Positions 50,628 through 60,055 are shown, numbered from the stretch's first letter. The stretch is 60,175 nucleotides of DNA from JBDGYE01 sp039584255 (GCA_039584255.1 JBDGYE010000004.1:1-60175); one strand, 5' to 3'. Notes: generated from the sequence alone by a model not told the origin. Translations and numbers: made by a program.

Positions 50628-52334
50628 ATGTGGAAATCCAGCCTGCCCATCCTGGGCTGCGTCCTGTTTGCCGCGTGCGGCTCTCCCCCCCAATACGACG
50701 TGGTGATCCTCAATGGCAACGTCTACGACGGCAGCGGCTCCGAGCCGTTCCTTGGCGGCGTAGCCATCTCCAGCGACACGATCGCGCTGGTCTGGCGATC
50801 GGACGGCGGAAGGCAGGGCCCGCGAGGCCTGAAGGAGATCGACGCCGCGGGCCGCGCGGTGGCTCCCGGGTTCATCAACGTGCTCAGCTGGGCCGCCGAG
50901 TCGCTCATCGAGGACGGCCGGGGCCAGAGCGACATCCGCCAGGGAGTTACTCTCGACGTATTCGGCGAGGGCTGGTCCATGGGTCCCCTCAACGACGAGA
51001 TGAAGTTGGTGGTAGCGGAAGGAAACCAACCCGGAGCTCAACAAGACATCGAATTCGACGTTGAATGGACCACGCTGGGGGATTTCCTGGATTACCTGGT
51101 CGAGAGCGGAGTCTCGCCGAACGTGGCCTCGTTTGTAGGGGCGACGACGGTGCGCATTCACGAGCTCGGACACGAGAACAGGCCTCCGACTCCGGACGAG
51201 CTTGCGCGCATGCAGGACCTGGTGCGGCAGGCGATGAAGGAAGGAGCGCTGGGGCTGGGGTCGTCGCTGATATACGCGCCGGCCTTCTACGCCGGAACCG
51301 GCGAGCTTGTAGCCCTGGCGCGGGCCGCCGGTGAGCACGGCGGCGTGTATATCTCGCACCTGCGCAGCGAAGGCAACCGTCTGCTCGAGGCGCTCGACGA
51401 GCTCATCACCATTTCGCGTGAGGCAGGTGTGCCGGCCCAGATCTACCATCTCAAGGCTTTGGGGAAGGAGAACTGGGGCAAGTTGGATGCCGTGATCGAG
51501 CGTGTGGAAGCCGCACGGTCGGAAGGCCTGCGCATCACCGCCGACATGTACACCTACACCGCAGCAGCGACGGGCTTCGACGCGGCCATGCCACCCTGGG
51601 TTCAGGAGGGTGGACACGAGGCGTGGGTGGAAAGGCTCCGGGACCCCGCTGTGCGGCGCCGGGTGATCCGGGAAATGCGCACCCCGACGGACGAGTGGGA
51701 GAACTTCTACCTGGCTGCCGGCTCCTCCGAGAACGTGCTGGTGGTGGGCTTCAGGAATGAGGCCCTGAAGCCACTGACAGGAAGAACGCTGTCCGACGTC
51801 GCCGCGGAGCGCGGCACGTCGGCGGAAGAGGCCGCGATTGACCTGGTGATCCAGGACGACAGCGAAGTCAAGGTCGTGTACTTCGTCATGTCCGAGGAGA
51901 ACGTCAGGAAGAAGATCGCGCTGCCGTGGATGAGCTTCGATTCCGATGCCGCGGCGGTGGCCCCCGAAGGTGTCTTCCTGCGTTCCAATCCCCACCCGCG
52001 AGCCTATGGCAGCTTCGCCCGGTTGCTTGGCCGATACGTCCGTGAGGAGGGTGTGATTCCGCTGGAGGAGGCGGTGCGCAGGCTGACATCATTCCCGGCC
52101 ACGACGCTCGGACTCAAGCGGCGTGGGGCCCTGGAGCCAGGGTATTACGCCGACATCGTCATCTTCGACCCGGACGAGATAAGAGATCATGCCACCTTCG
52201 CGGAGCCGCACCAGTACGCCACAGGCGTGGCGCACGTCTTCGTGAACGGGGTCCATACGCTCGCCGATGGAGAGCATACCGGAGCGCTGGCGGGTCGCGT
52301 GGTGAGAGGCCCGGGATGGAGCGGTGCTCACTGA
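50628..52334 (+). CDS. Amidohydrolase-family lipoprotein (D-aminoacylase-like), metal ligands altered
   Basis: 568 residues from the ATG at 50628. The signal peptide ends in LFAACG, so this is a lipoprotein. Its sequence follows N-acyl-D-amino-acid deacylases (NGNVYDGSGSEPF, ISHLRSEG, IYHLKALGKENWG, DMYTYTAAATGFDAAMP, and a C-terminal GYYADIVIFDP). The HxH that normally follows PGFID is replaced (PGFINVLSWAAES), and the bridging Cys of the next loop is absent (VFGEGWSMGP). The later His residues and an Asp near MSFDSDAAA are kept. Activity may be lost or changed. Confidence 0.85.
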   Translation: MWKSSLPILGCVLFAACGSPPQYDVVILNGNVYDGSGSEPFLGGVAISSDTIALVWRSDGGRQGPRGLKEIDAAGRAVAPGFINVLSWAAESLIEDGRGQSDIRQGVTLDVFGEGWSMGPLNDEMKLVVAEGNQPGAQQDIEFDVEWTTLGDFLDYLVESGVSPNVASFVGATTVRIHELGHENRPPTPDELARMQDLVRQAMKEGALGLGSSLIYAPAFYAGTGELVALARAAGEHGGVYISHLRSEGNRLLEALDELITISREAGVPAQIYHLKALGKENWGKLDAVIERVEAARSEGLRITADMYTYTAAATGFDAAMPPWVQEGGHEAWVERLRDPAVRRRVIREMRTPTDEWENFYLAAGSSENVLVVGFRNEALKPLTGRTLSDVAAERGTSAEEAAIDLVIQDDSEVKVVYFVMSEENVRKKIALPWMSFDSDAAAVAPEGVFLRSNPHPRAYGSFARLLGRYVREEGVIPLEEAVRRLTSFPATTLGLKRRGALEPGYYADIVIFDPDEIRDHATFAEPHQYATGVAHVFVNGVHTLADGEHTGALAGRVVRGPGWSGAH

Positions 52335-52385
52335 TGGGGCTCGGGCCGAACCGCCGCCGGTGCGTCCGCGGCGCGGACGGCACGG

Positions 52386-53699
52386 GTGAGAGTGGCTGTG
52401 GACACTGAGGCCGAGCATCGGGTGGACGAGGACTACGCCCGCCGCCTGGACGCAGACGACCCGCTGCTCTCGTTCCGCGAACGGTTTCGTATCCCCATCG
52501 GCTCCGACGGAGTAGAGCTGGCCTACCTGTGCGGGAATTCCCTGGGCCTCCAGCCCGACGCGGCTTGCCGGGCCGTGGAGCGGGAGATCGAGACCTGGGG
52601 CGGCCTGGCCGTAGACGGGTGGTTCAGCGGACCCTCGCCCTGGTACGGTTACGACGAGCGGCTCCGCGAGCCCATGGCGGACCTCGTTGGCGCGAGGGCC
52701 TCGGAGGTCGCGGTCATGAACGCCCTCACGGTGAACCTTCACCTCATGCTGGCGTCTTTCTATCGGCCGGTCGGAAGTCGCAGGCTGGTCCTGGTCGACC
52801 ACCCCGTCTTTCCATCGGACCGCTACGCGCTTGAGACCCACCTGCGGCACCGCGGCATCGAACCCGCGGAGGGGCTCATCGAGCTTCGCCCGAGAGCCGG
52901 CGAGCGCCTCATCCGGCAGGAGGACTTCGAGGACAGGCTGGCCGAAAGTGGAGACGACATCGCCCTGGTACTCGCCGGAGGCGTCAACTACCTGACGGGT
53001 CAGTTCCTCGATCTGGAGCGAATCGCGGCGGCGGCGAGGGACCGGGGCTGCGTGATCGGCGTGGACCTGGCGCATGCTGTGGGAAACGTGCCGCTCCGGC
53101 TGCACGACTGGGACGTGGACTTTGCCGTGTGGTGCAACTACAAGTACGTGAACGGCGGACCGGGGGCCGTCGCCGGCTGCTTCGTGCACGAACGGCACTC
53201 CAGGGACGTAAACCGCAGCCGCCTCGGAGGCTGGTGGGGCAACGATCCCGCTACGCGGTTCGAGATGCTTCCCACCTTCGAGCCGCGCCCCGATGCCCTT
53301 GGCTGGCAGATCAGCACGCCGGCCGTGCTCACGATGGCTCCGCTGGAACCGGCGCTGGCCCTGTTCCAGGAGGCTGGCCTGGATGCCCTCCGGAGAAAGT
53401 CGGTGCGCCTCACTGCCTATCTGGAGTGGTTGGTGCAGCGAGTCGCGGGCGGGAGAGTTGAGCTCATGACGCCGCGCGATCCGGCTCGAAGGGGTTGTCA
53501 GCTCTCGCTGAGCATGGAGGGGGCCCGGGAGGCGCGGCGGGTGCTGGCGGAGGCCGACGTCGTGGCCGACTTCCGAGAGCCCGACGTGATCCGGCTTGCC
53601 CCGGCTCCGCTCTATAACACGTTCCACGACGTGTGGCGGGCGGCCCGGGCGCTGGAGGCCGCCCTCGACGAAACGGGCGGCGGGAGGTCGGGACCGTGA
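52386..53699 (+). CDS. kynU: Kynureninase
   Basis: 437 residues, PLP-dependent fold type I. YLCGNSLGLQP, GWFSGPSPWY, VGARASEVAVMNALTVNLHLM, VDLAHAVGNVPL and the PLP Lys in WCNYKYVNGGPGA. The sequence ends with the usual small domain. It cleaves L-kynurenine (or 3-hydroxykynurenine) to anthranilate and alanine. Its stop overlaps the kynB start (GTGA). Confidence 0.96.
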   Translation: MRVAVDTEAEHRVDEDYARRLDADDPLLSFRERFRIPIGSDGVELAYLCGNSLGLQPDAACRAVEREIETWGGLAVDGWFSGPSPWYGYDERLREPMADLVGARASEVAVMNALTVNLHLMLASFYRPVGSRRLVLVDHPVFPSDRYALETHLRHRGIEPAEGLIELRPRAGERLIRQEDFEDRLAESGDDIALVLAGGVNYLTGQFLDLERIAAAARDRGCVIGVDLAHAVGNVPLRLHDWDVDFAVWCNYKYVNGGPGAVAGCFVHERHSRDVNRSRLGGWWGNDPATRFEMLPTFEPRPDALGWQISTPAVLTMAPLEPALALFQEAGLDALRRKSVRLTAYLEWLVQRVAGGRVELMTPRDPARRGCQLSLSMEGAREARRVLAEADVVADFREPDVIRLAPAPLYNTFHDVWRAARALEAALDETGGGRSGP

Positions 53700-54346
53700 T
53701 CTACGATATCACGCCGCCCGCGGGTCCGGACCTGGCGGTCTTTCCGGGTGACACACCGCTAGCGCGGGAGATCGTCCTGGCGCTGGAGCGAGGAGATCCG
53801 GTGACGCTCTCGACCTTGCGTGCGACCTGTCACCTCGGCGCTCACGTGGACGCTCCGAGCCACTACGGTCCCGGCGCGACCGTCGATGCGCTGCCGCTGG
53901 AGCGGTACCTGGGGACGTGCCGGCTGGTTCGACCCCGGCTCCGGCCCGGTGAGCCGGTGACCCCCGATGCGGTGCAGAAGGCGCTAGGCCCGGGCGGCGA
54001 GCCGGGGCCGCGCCTCCTAGTGGCAACCGGCTCCTATCCGGACCCCAGCACGTTCACGCCGGATTTCGCCGCGCTCGCCCCGGAGCTGATCGACTGGCTG
54101 GCCGGGCGGGGCGGCCTTCTGATCGGCGTGGACACCCCCAGCATCGACCCCGCCGACTCGAACAAGCTGCCCTCCCACAAGGCCTGCCTGCGACACGATG
54201 TGAGCATCCTGGAGGGATTGCTCCTGAGCGGCGTGCCCGAAGGCGAATACGAGCTGATCGCCCTTCCCCTCCGGCTGGTCGGCTTCGACGGGAGCCCCGT
54301 CCGGGCGATTCTCCGGAGCCCGGAGACCTCACCCGGCGGCTACTGA
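53696..54346 (+). CDS. kynB: Kynurenine formamidase (arylformamidase)
   Basis: 216 residues from a GTG that overlaps the kynU stop. The cyclase-family metal motif is present: HLGAHVDAPSHYGPG (HxGxHxDxPxH). It also has VFPGDTPL near the start and GVDTPSIDPADS later. It hydrolyses N-formyl-kynurenine to kynurenine. No tryptophan dioxygenase gene is in the window, so the first step must be encoded elsewhere. Confidence 0.95.
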   Translation: MIYDITPPAGPDLAVFPGDTPLAREIVLALERGDPVTLSTLRATCHLGAHVDAPSHYGPGATVDALPLERYLGTCRLVRPRLRPGEPVTPDAVQKALGPGGEPGPRLLVATGSYPDPSTFTPDFAALAPELIDWLAGRGGLLIGVDTPSIDPADSNKLPSHKACLRHDVSILEGLLLSGVPEGEYELIALPLRLVGFDGSPVRAILRSPETSPGGY

Positions 54347-55125
54347 AACGCCGTTCTACCCCCGTCCACCGGGAGGTTAACGCCGGTGACGTAGGATGCC
54401 GACGGCGAGGCCAGGAATCCCACCGCCGCGGCGATCTCCGACGGATCGGCGAAGCGCTGGAGAGGTATCCCGGAACGCCACTCCCGCTGAACATCTTCCA
54501 CGGTCACGCCATGACCTTCGGACGTCTTCTCCATCAACTCCCGCAGCCGCTCGGTATCCGTGTAGCCGGGAAGGACAGTGTTCACCGTGATCCCCAGGGG
54601 TCCGAGCTCGTAGGCCAGTGTGCGAGCCCAGTTGGCTACCGCGGCGCGCGTCGTGTTGGACACGCCGAGTCCGGGAATGGGCGCGACCACCGAGATCGAA
54701 GTGATGTTGATGATGCGGCCGTATCCCGACGCCTTCATCCCCGGCAGGAGCGTCTGGACCAGGAGTTGGTTGCAGCCGACGTGGTTCGAGATGGCCTGGA
54801 GGAACTCCCCCAGGCTCGCTTCGGTGATCGGCCCGGCCGGAGGACCGCCCGTGTTGTTCACGAGGATCTGAAAGGCCCCGGTCTCTCTGACGTGTGCCTC
54901 GATCCGCGCCTGCATCGCACCCGGATCGGTGAAGTCGGCGCATACCCAGGTATGAGCCTGGCCGGACTCGGCAGGTAGCTCGTCCCGCACAAGACGCAGC
55001 GCCTCCTCGTCGCGCGCCACCAGGGTCACCGAGGCGCCACGGGAGGCTATCTCCACAGCGCACGCTCGTCCTATGCCCTGGGTGCTTCCGCAGACCAAGG
55101 CCCGCTTTCCGTAGAGGTCGGTCAT
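54340..55125 (-). CDS. SDR-family protein lacking the YxxxK pair
   Basis: 261 residues from the ATG at 55125. NAD(P) motif CGSTQGIGRA at the N terminus, NNTGGPPAG in the middle, INITSISVVAPIPGLG where the catalytic Ser would lie. The Tyr-x3-Lys pair is replaced by Ser-x3-Arg (GVSNTTRAAVAN). This variant also occurs in other SDR subgroups and may be a non-classical or regulatory SDR. It is third in a row after the FNR and AKR genes. Confidence 0.85.
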   Translation of the reverse strand: MTDLYGKRALVCGSTQGIGRACAVEIASRGASVTLVARDEEALRLVRDELPAESGQAHTWVCADFTDPGAMQARIEAHVRETGAFQILVNNTGGPPAGPITEASLGEFLQAISNHVGCNQLLVQTLLPGMKASGYGRIINITSISVVAPIPGLGVSNTTRAAVANWARTLAYELGPLGITVNTVLPGYTDTERLRELMEKTSEGHGVTVEDVQREWRSGIPLQRFADPSEIAAAVGFLASPSASYVTGVNLPVDGGRTAFQ

Positions 55126-55182
55126 CACGGAGGCCACGGCTTCCATCGCTGAGTACTGCCTCAGTTACCGGCGGCCGCCGGA

Positions 55183-56058
55183 TCAGGCTGTCGAGAACTC
55201 GGCATTGTCGATGGCCGCCAGCTCCACATCGCTGAGCCCCACAATCGGCGCCACGGTCGAATCCAGCGCGTGCTCCACGCTCCTGGCGCCGGGAATGACG
55301 ATAACGTTGGGAGCGCGGCTGAGCACCCACGCCAGCACCACGGCGTGGGGCGAGACCGCGTGCTCCCTAGCGATGGGCATCACCACAGCGTGATCGGGGA
55401 GCTTCCGATTGAGACGGCCCCCGCCCACCGGGCTGTATGCCAGAAAGCCGATGCCTGCTCCGTTCGTATACTGGACCACCCCTCTTTCGATGGCCTCCCG
55501 GAAGAACGGGTTCAATCGGTTCTGAACCGTCGCGACTTCTACGATGCCGCGCGCTTCCTCGATCTCCTTGACCGAGACGTTCGACAGGCCGATCCAGCGA
55601 ACCTTCCCCTCCGCCTGAAGCTCCAACAGCGCACCCACGCTGTCCGCGAAAGGCACCTCGGGGTCGGGAGCATGCAGCTGATACAGGTCGATGGTCTCGA
55701 CGCCCAGGGCCTCGAGCGAATGGTCGCAGGCCGCCTTGAGGTGCTCGGGGCGGCCGTCCCGTTCCCACCTGCCCTCGGGACGTCGCAATCCTCCCTTCGT
55801 GGCCACGACTATCGTCTCGCGGTCGCCGCTCCATTCCCGGAGTGCGCGGGCGACGAGCTGCTCGTTGTGACCTATGTCGGAGTCATCGAGGCAGTAGACG
55901 TCCGCCGTGTCGACCAGTGTGACGCCGGCATCGAATGATGCGTGCAGCACGCGCCGCGCGGCGTCCGCATCGGGGCGTCCCCCGAGCGAGAGGGGCATGC
56001 CGCCGAAGCCGACGGCGGAAACCTCCGGCGCACCGGGACCCAAGGTGCGACTCTCCAT
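55183..56058 (-). CDS. Aldo/keto reductase
   Basis: 291 residues. Catalytic tetrad can be placed: Asp and Tyr in LVDTADVYCLDD, Lys in VVATKGGLRRP, His in LYQLHAPDPEVPF. The TIM-barrel NADPH phrases AYSPVGGG and AWVLSRAPNVIVIPGARS are normal. It reduces aldehydes or ketones with NADPH. It starts 5 bp after the FNR stop, so the two are co-transcribed. Confidence 0.93.
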   Translation of the reverse strand: MESRTLGPGAPEVSAVGFGGMPLSLGGRPDADAARRVLHASFDAGVTLVDTADVYCLDDSDIGHNEQLVARALREWSGDRETIVVATKGGLRRPEGRWERDGRPEHLKAACDHSLEALGVETIDLYQLHAPDPEVPFADSVGALLELQAEGKVRWIGLSNVSVKEIEEARGIVEVATVQNRLNPFFREAIERGVVQYTNGAGIGFLAYSPVGGGRLNRKLPDHAVVMPIAREHAVSPHAVVLAWVLSRAPNVIVIPGARSVEHALDSTVAPIVGLSDVELAAIDNAEFSTA

Positions 56059-56062
56059 CGTC

Positions 56063-57466
56063 TCATCCTCCTTGTCCGGATCCGCGGTTCTCTATGACCC
56101 GCAGCATCTCGTCCACACGGACGAACTTCACCCGCGGCCTTTCTTCCTCCTCACCGCGTCGACGCTCCGCCTCGTCCAGGATTTGCCACTCATCTCGGGA
56201 CACGTACGGCACGCCGCGCGCGCTGAGAAGCTCCTCGACTGCCGGGATTCCCTCCTCGAGAGGTGGCAGCTCCCTCAGGTCCTCCAGCATCGAGCGAACG
56301 GTCTCCACGGCATCGGGCTTGTTCGTGCCGATGATCCCTGTCGGTCCGCGCTTGATCCAGCCGGTCGCATACTCGCCCGCCACCGGCTCTCCACCGGGCC
56401 CTCTCGTGACCCGTCCGGCCTCGTTGGGGATCACTGCGCGCCTCTCGTCGAACGGGACGTCCGGCAGCGGACTCCCCCGGTAACCCACCGAGCGCAGCAC
56501 CAGGCCGGCGTCCACGGTCTCCAGCTCACCGGTCCCTTGAGCGCGCTGGTACCCGTCGCGCCCCGACACCAGGCGGTTCCGCTCCAGGCGCACGGAGCTG
56601 ACGCTTACGTCCCCCAGGAGCTCCACCGGCGATGTGAGGAATCGGAGCACGAGAGTCCGATCCGCGCCCGTCGTGGGGCGCGCGGCCAGCTCGGTCAGGA
56701 TCTCGTAGTTCCGTAAGGCGCCCCTGCTCGCCGACAACGCCGCGGCGCTGTCGGGGTCGAGATCGAGATCCGCTGGATCCACGACCACGTCGACTCCTTC
56801 CAGCCGGCCCAGTTCCTTGAGCTCGGCGCTGGTGAACTTCGCCTGGGCGGGCCCCCGTCGGCCGATCATGACGACTTCCCGAACCCGACTCTCCCGGAGC
56901 GCCGCCACGGCGTGGTCTGCCATGTCCGTCCTCGCCAGCTCCTCCGGCGAGCGGACCAGGATCCTCGCCACGTCCACCGCCACGTTGCCGTTGCCCACGA
57001 CCAGGGCCCTGTCGGGCGACAGATCGAACTCCAGGTCGGCGAAGTCGGGGTGCCCGTTGTACCAGGCCACAAAGGAGGTGGCGGGCCAGCTTCCGGAGAG
57101 GTCCTCACCCGGTATGCCGAGCCGGCGGTCGGCGGGAGCTCCCACGGCATACACGATCTGGTCGTACCGGCGCCGAAGGTCTTCTCGCTCCAGATCGCGG
57201 CCGAACGTGACGTTACCGAAGAAGCGCACGGATGGATTGGCGGCGATCCTCTCGAACTTCGCCGTGACCTTCTTGATGGACGGGTGGTCCGGGGCCACGC
57301 CGTCCCGGACGAGGCCGAACGGCGTCGGGAGGCGATCGAACAGGTCGATGGCGCAAACCAGGTCCGGCTCCTTCAGGAGAGCCTCTGCGGTGAAGAAGCC
57401 GGCGGGTCCGGCTCCCACGATTGCCACCCGGAGTGGCCGGTCTGCTGTCCCAGGCGTGGCGCTCAC
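56063..57466 (-). CDS. Ferredoxin-NADP+ reductase, FprA/adrenodoxin-reductase type
   Basis: 467 residues. FAD motif VAIVGAGPAGFFTAEALL, RLPTPFGLVRDGVAPDH, NADP motif VVGNGNVAVDVARIL, and IGRRGPAQAKFT, the sequence hallmarks of the FprA/adrenodoxin-reductase group. The C terminus carries a basic-acidic helix. It passes electrons between NADPH and ferredoxin. It is the first gene of a three-gene minus-strand operon with an aldo/keto reductase and an SDR protein. Confidence 0.94.
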   Translation of the reverse strand: MSATPGTADRPLRVAIVGAGPAGFFTAEALLKEPDLVCAIDLFDRLPTPFGLVRDGVAPDHPSIKKVTAKFERIAANPSVRFFGNVTFGRDLEREDLRRRYDQIVYAVGAPADRRLGIPGEDLSGSWPATSFVAWYNGHPDFADLEFDLSPDRALVVGNGNVAVDVARILVRSPEELARTDMADHAVAALRESRVREVVMIGRRGPAQAKFTSAELKELGRLEGVDVVVDPADLDLDPDSAAALSASRGALRNYEILTELAARPTTGADRTLVLRFLTSPVELLGDVSVSSVRLERNRLVSGRDGYQRAQGTGELETVDAGLVLRSVGYRGSPLPDVPFDERRAVIPNEAGRVTRGPGGEPVAGEYATGWIKRGPTGIIGTNKPDAVETVRSMLEDLRELPPLEEGIPAVEELLSARGVPYVSRDEWQILDEAERRRGEEEERPRVKFVRVDEMLRVIENRGSGQGG

Positions 57467-57628
57467 CAGCGTCTCCCGCTGCGGTTCCCTCCAGCGGTCA
57501 CCACTCTAGCGGGGGCGCCGGCCCGATGCCACGCCGACGGCGCCTGGTGCCCCGGGATCCGGGCCGTCTAGGCAGCCATCTCCTGGGGCCGGGCCACACC
57601 TGAACAACGCGGGAATCCACTCCCAGGT

Positions 57629-59896
57629 TCAGAACGTGGTCGTCCAGCTGATCAGGAAGGTCCTCTTCGGTTGAGGCCGGAAGAAGGTCGCGTTCGAGAA
57701 CTCCGCGTAGAGCTCGTTGGTGAAGTTCTCCAGGCTCGCCGCGAGGCTGTGGCTCGTGCGCCCGAACTCGAACAGCTTCACTCCCGCACGCAGGTTGTGG
57801 ACGTTGAACGAGGGAAGCGTGAGGCCCACCGCGGGCGCCACCACCTGCGACTTGCACTCTTCGTCGGTCTCGGCGCAGATCCGGTTGTCGCCCTGCCACC
57901 GGAGGTCATAGGCGGCCCACCAGCGGCCGTTGGGTGCCCGGTATGTCACGTCCGCCGTCAGCTTCGTCTTGTAGCTGTCGGCTATGGGATCGTTCTCCTC
58001 GAGGACGTTCTTCGAGTCCAGCCAGGAGAACCCGGCGCCCAGCGACAGGCCGGCCACCGGCATCCACTCCGCACCCAGCTCGATCCCCTGGAACCGCAGC
58101 TTGTCGACGTTCACGTTCTGGAAGACCGGGAAGGGCCCGACCATGGAGTCCGGGATCATCTCGATCCGGATCCCGTCCCGAATCGTGTTGTTGAAGTAGT
58201 ACGCCTCGAACAGGACGTTCGAGCGCCGGTACTTGAGCCCGACGTCTAAGTTGAGGCTCGTCTCGGATTCCAGGGCGGGATTGGGAAGCAGGAAGCCCGA
58301 TCCCTCGGGCGTCGGCCCGTTGAAGTAGAGCTCAATCAGGTTCGGCGCGCGGAAGCCCCTGCCGACGGTCCCAACCAGGTTCAGCCACGGGGTGATCCCG
58401 ACCAGCAGGTTCGCCGCGCCCACCACCGTCTGCTCGCTGCTGTCGATGTTCTCCACCTCGGGGTTGTCGAGCCCCGGCGTGTCCTTGGTGCTCGAGCGCA
58501 CGTCCTGGAAGCGGGCACCGAGTATCAGCGACACCCGGTCGTGCAGGGACAGATCGCCCTGAGCGAACGCACCGAAGCGGCCGTAGGTGGCGAAAGGCAC
58601 GGTCGGCGTCTCGTTCACGTCCGGCGGGCCAGGCGGACCGCCTACGAACTCCGTCGTACTCCGGTCGCTGTTCTTCGAGTCGTCGAAGTAGTAGTCGAGG
58701 CCGTAGGTCAGCACATGCTTCCCGCCGAGCAGCTTCGACGCTTCGGCCCGGACGCCCAGCGTCTCGAGGTCGGTGAAGTTCTCGTTCAGCACGCCGAGGC
58801 CACTCCCAGGGCCGAACGGGATGAAGACATCGAGCACGAAGTCACGCTCGTTGTCCATGTAGAACGTCGAGATGTCGAGCCTGTCGGCGATGGCCCAGCC
58901 GAGCTCCTGGGCCTGGTAACCCGCACTCAGCTTGCCCACCTTCTGGTCGGGGTAGGTGATCGCGATGGTCACGGCGCCGGGATCGCCCAGGTCCTCGTTG
59001 GAGACGTAGCCGAAGCCCGCGTCCTGGGCCTTGTAGTATTCGCCCTTGACCCAGACGCGATGGTTCCAGTTGAAGCTGTAGTCGGTCAGCAGGCTGTAGT
59101 TCTGGTCCTCGACGCCGGTGTCGATCACCCGCACGTCGTTGTCCAGGGTGATGTCGCCGAACGTCCCGGTCGGGGCGAAGAAGTCCTTCGCGTTACGGTA
59201 GGAAGCGGAGCCGTCGAAGCCGAACTTCCCCGCCCTGCCGAACAGGCCCACGTTCGGCCTGACCTGCTCGCCCTCGTCCCGATAGATGAACGAGATCCGG
59301 CCGCCCCACTGGTTGCCGGCCGCCAGGGGCGGCGCGCCGCCCGTGCGGAGGTTCAGCACGCCGCCGATCGCGTCCGTGCCGTACAGGACCGACGCCGGCC
59401 CGCGCACGACCTCCAGTTGCTCCACCGTGTTCATGTCCACGATGGCCGGCAGCTCGCCGAAGTCCGACTGGCGGCGGGCATTGTTCAGCCGAAGGCCGTC
59501 TTCCAGCAGCAGGATTCGCTGACCGCGCTGGCCACGGATCGTCGGCCGCGTCTGGTTGGTGCCCACACCGTTGATGTCTATGCCGGGCAGGTTCTTGAGA
59601 ATATCGGCCGCCGTGTTCGGCATCTGCTCACGGAATGCTACGGTGTCGAGGACGGATATCGGTGCGGCGGTCGCGAATATGTCCTTCGGCTCCCGGGTGG
59701 CCGTTACGGCGAGCGGCTTGAGGATCACGGGCCTGAGCGTATCGGCGGCCGCCACGCTGTCCGGCTCTTGGGGAGCGTCCTGTCCGATGAGATCTGTTTG
59801 GAAAGCCACGAGCAGCAGTCCAGCGAGGAAACCGAGGCGGACAAAGAAAGCCCCGGAACGGCTCACGCTGGAGCTCACTCCAGGTTGGGTGTTCAC
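57629..59896 (-). CDS. TonB-dependent outer-membrane receptor
   Basis: 755 residues. A signal peptide (LGFLAGLLLVAFQTDLIGQ) leads to a plug domain with ATREPKDIFATAAPISVLD, NLPGIDINGVGTNQTRPTIRG and ILLLEDGLRLNNAR. A long 22-strand barrel follows, with FRAPNLIELYFNG, a TBDR signature, and the terminal RTFLISWTTTF ending in Phe. It imports a ligand with TonB energy. A Cys pair is present in an external loop (CAETDEECKS). The substrate is not shown by the sequence or neighbours. Confidence 0.95.
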   Translation of the reverse strand: MNTQPGVSSSVSRSGAFFVRLGFLAGLLLVAFQTDLIGQDAPQEPDSVAAADTLRPVILKPLAVTATREPKDIFATAAPISVLDTVAFREQMPNTAADILKNLPGIDINGVGTNQTRPTIRGQRGQRILLLEDGLRLNNARRQSDFGELPAIVDMNTVEQLEVVRGPASVLYGTDAIGGVLNLRTGGAPPLAAGNQWGGRISFIYRDEGEQVRPNVGLFGRAGKFGFDGSASYRNAKDFFAPTGTFGDITLDNDVRVIDTGVEDQNYSLLTDYSFNWNHRVWVKGEYYKAQDAGFGYVSNEDLGDPGAVTIAITYPDQKVGKLSAGYQAQELGWAIADRLDISTFYMDNERDFVLDVFIPFGPGSGLGVLNENFTDLETLGVRAEASKLLGGKHVLTYGLDYYFDDSKNSDRSTTEFVGGPPGPPDVNETPTVPFATYGRFGAFAQGDLSLHDRVSLILGARFQDVRSSTKDTPGLDNPEVENIDSSEQTVVGAANLLVGITPWLNLVGTVGRGFRAPNLIELYFNGPTPEGSGFLLPNPALESETSLNLDVGLKYRRSNVLFEAYYFNNTIRDGIRIEMIPDSMVGPFPVFQNVNVDKLRFQGIELGAEWMPVAGLSLGAGFSWLDSKNVLEENDPIADSYKTKLTADVTYRAPNGRWWAAYDLRWQGDNRICAETDEECKSQVVAPAVGLTLPSFNVHNLRAGVKLFEFGRTSHSLAASLENFTNELYAEFSNATFFRPQPKRTFLISWTTTF

Positions 59897-59977
59897 GACT
59901 CCTCCTTCTGCTCTTTGGGGGGCCCTTCGTGGCCGGCGGGGGGCTCATCACCGCCCCACCGGCCGAAGGAGAGCTTA

Positions 59978-59992
59978 CCTGTAGGCTACAGG
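59978..59992. promoter_or_regulatory. Perfect 15-bp palindrome before the TonB-dependent receptor gene
   Basis: CCTGTAG-G-CTACAGG, a perfect inverted repeat with a 1-nt centre, 82-96 bp before the receptor start. It may be an operator or part of a leader hairpin. Confidence 0.5.
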
Positions 59993-60013
59993 CATCGGAG
60001 ACAGCGGAAAACT

Positions 60014-60055
60014 CGCAATTCTACGGAGTGGCGCATCCGCAATAGTACGGATGCG
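60014..60055. promoter_or_regulatory. Direct and inverted repeats upstream of the receptor gene
   Basis: CGCAATTCTACGG (60014-60026) and CGCAATAGTACGG (60038-60050) are direct repeats with a 24-bp period. The second copy lies inside a perfect inverted repeat, CGCATCCG-N8-CGGATGCG (60032-60055). They lie between the response-regulator stop and the receptor start. They could be binding sites of that regulator, or the inverted repeat could be its terminator (no T-tract is seen). Confidence 0.5.
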
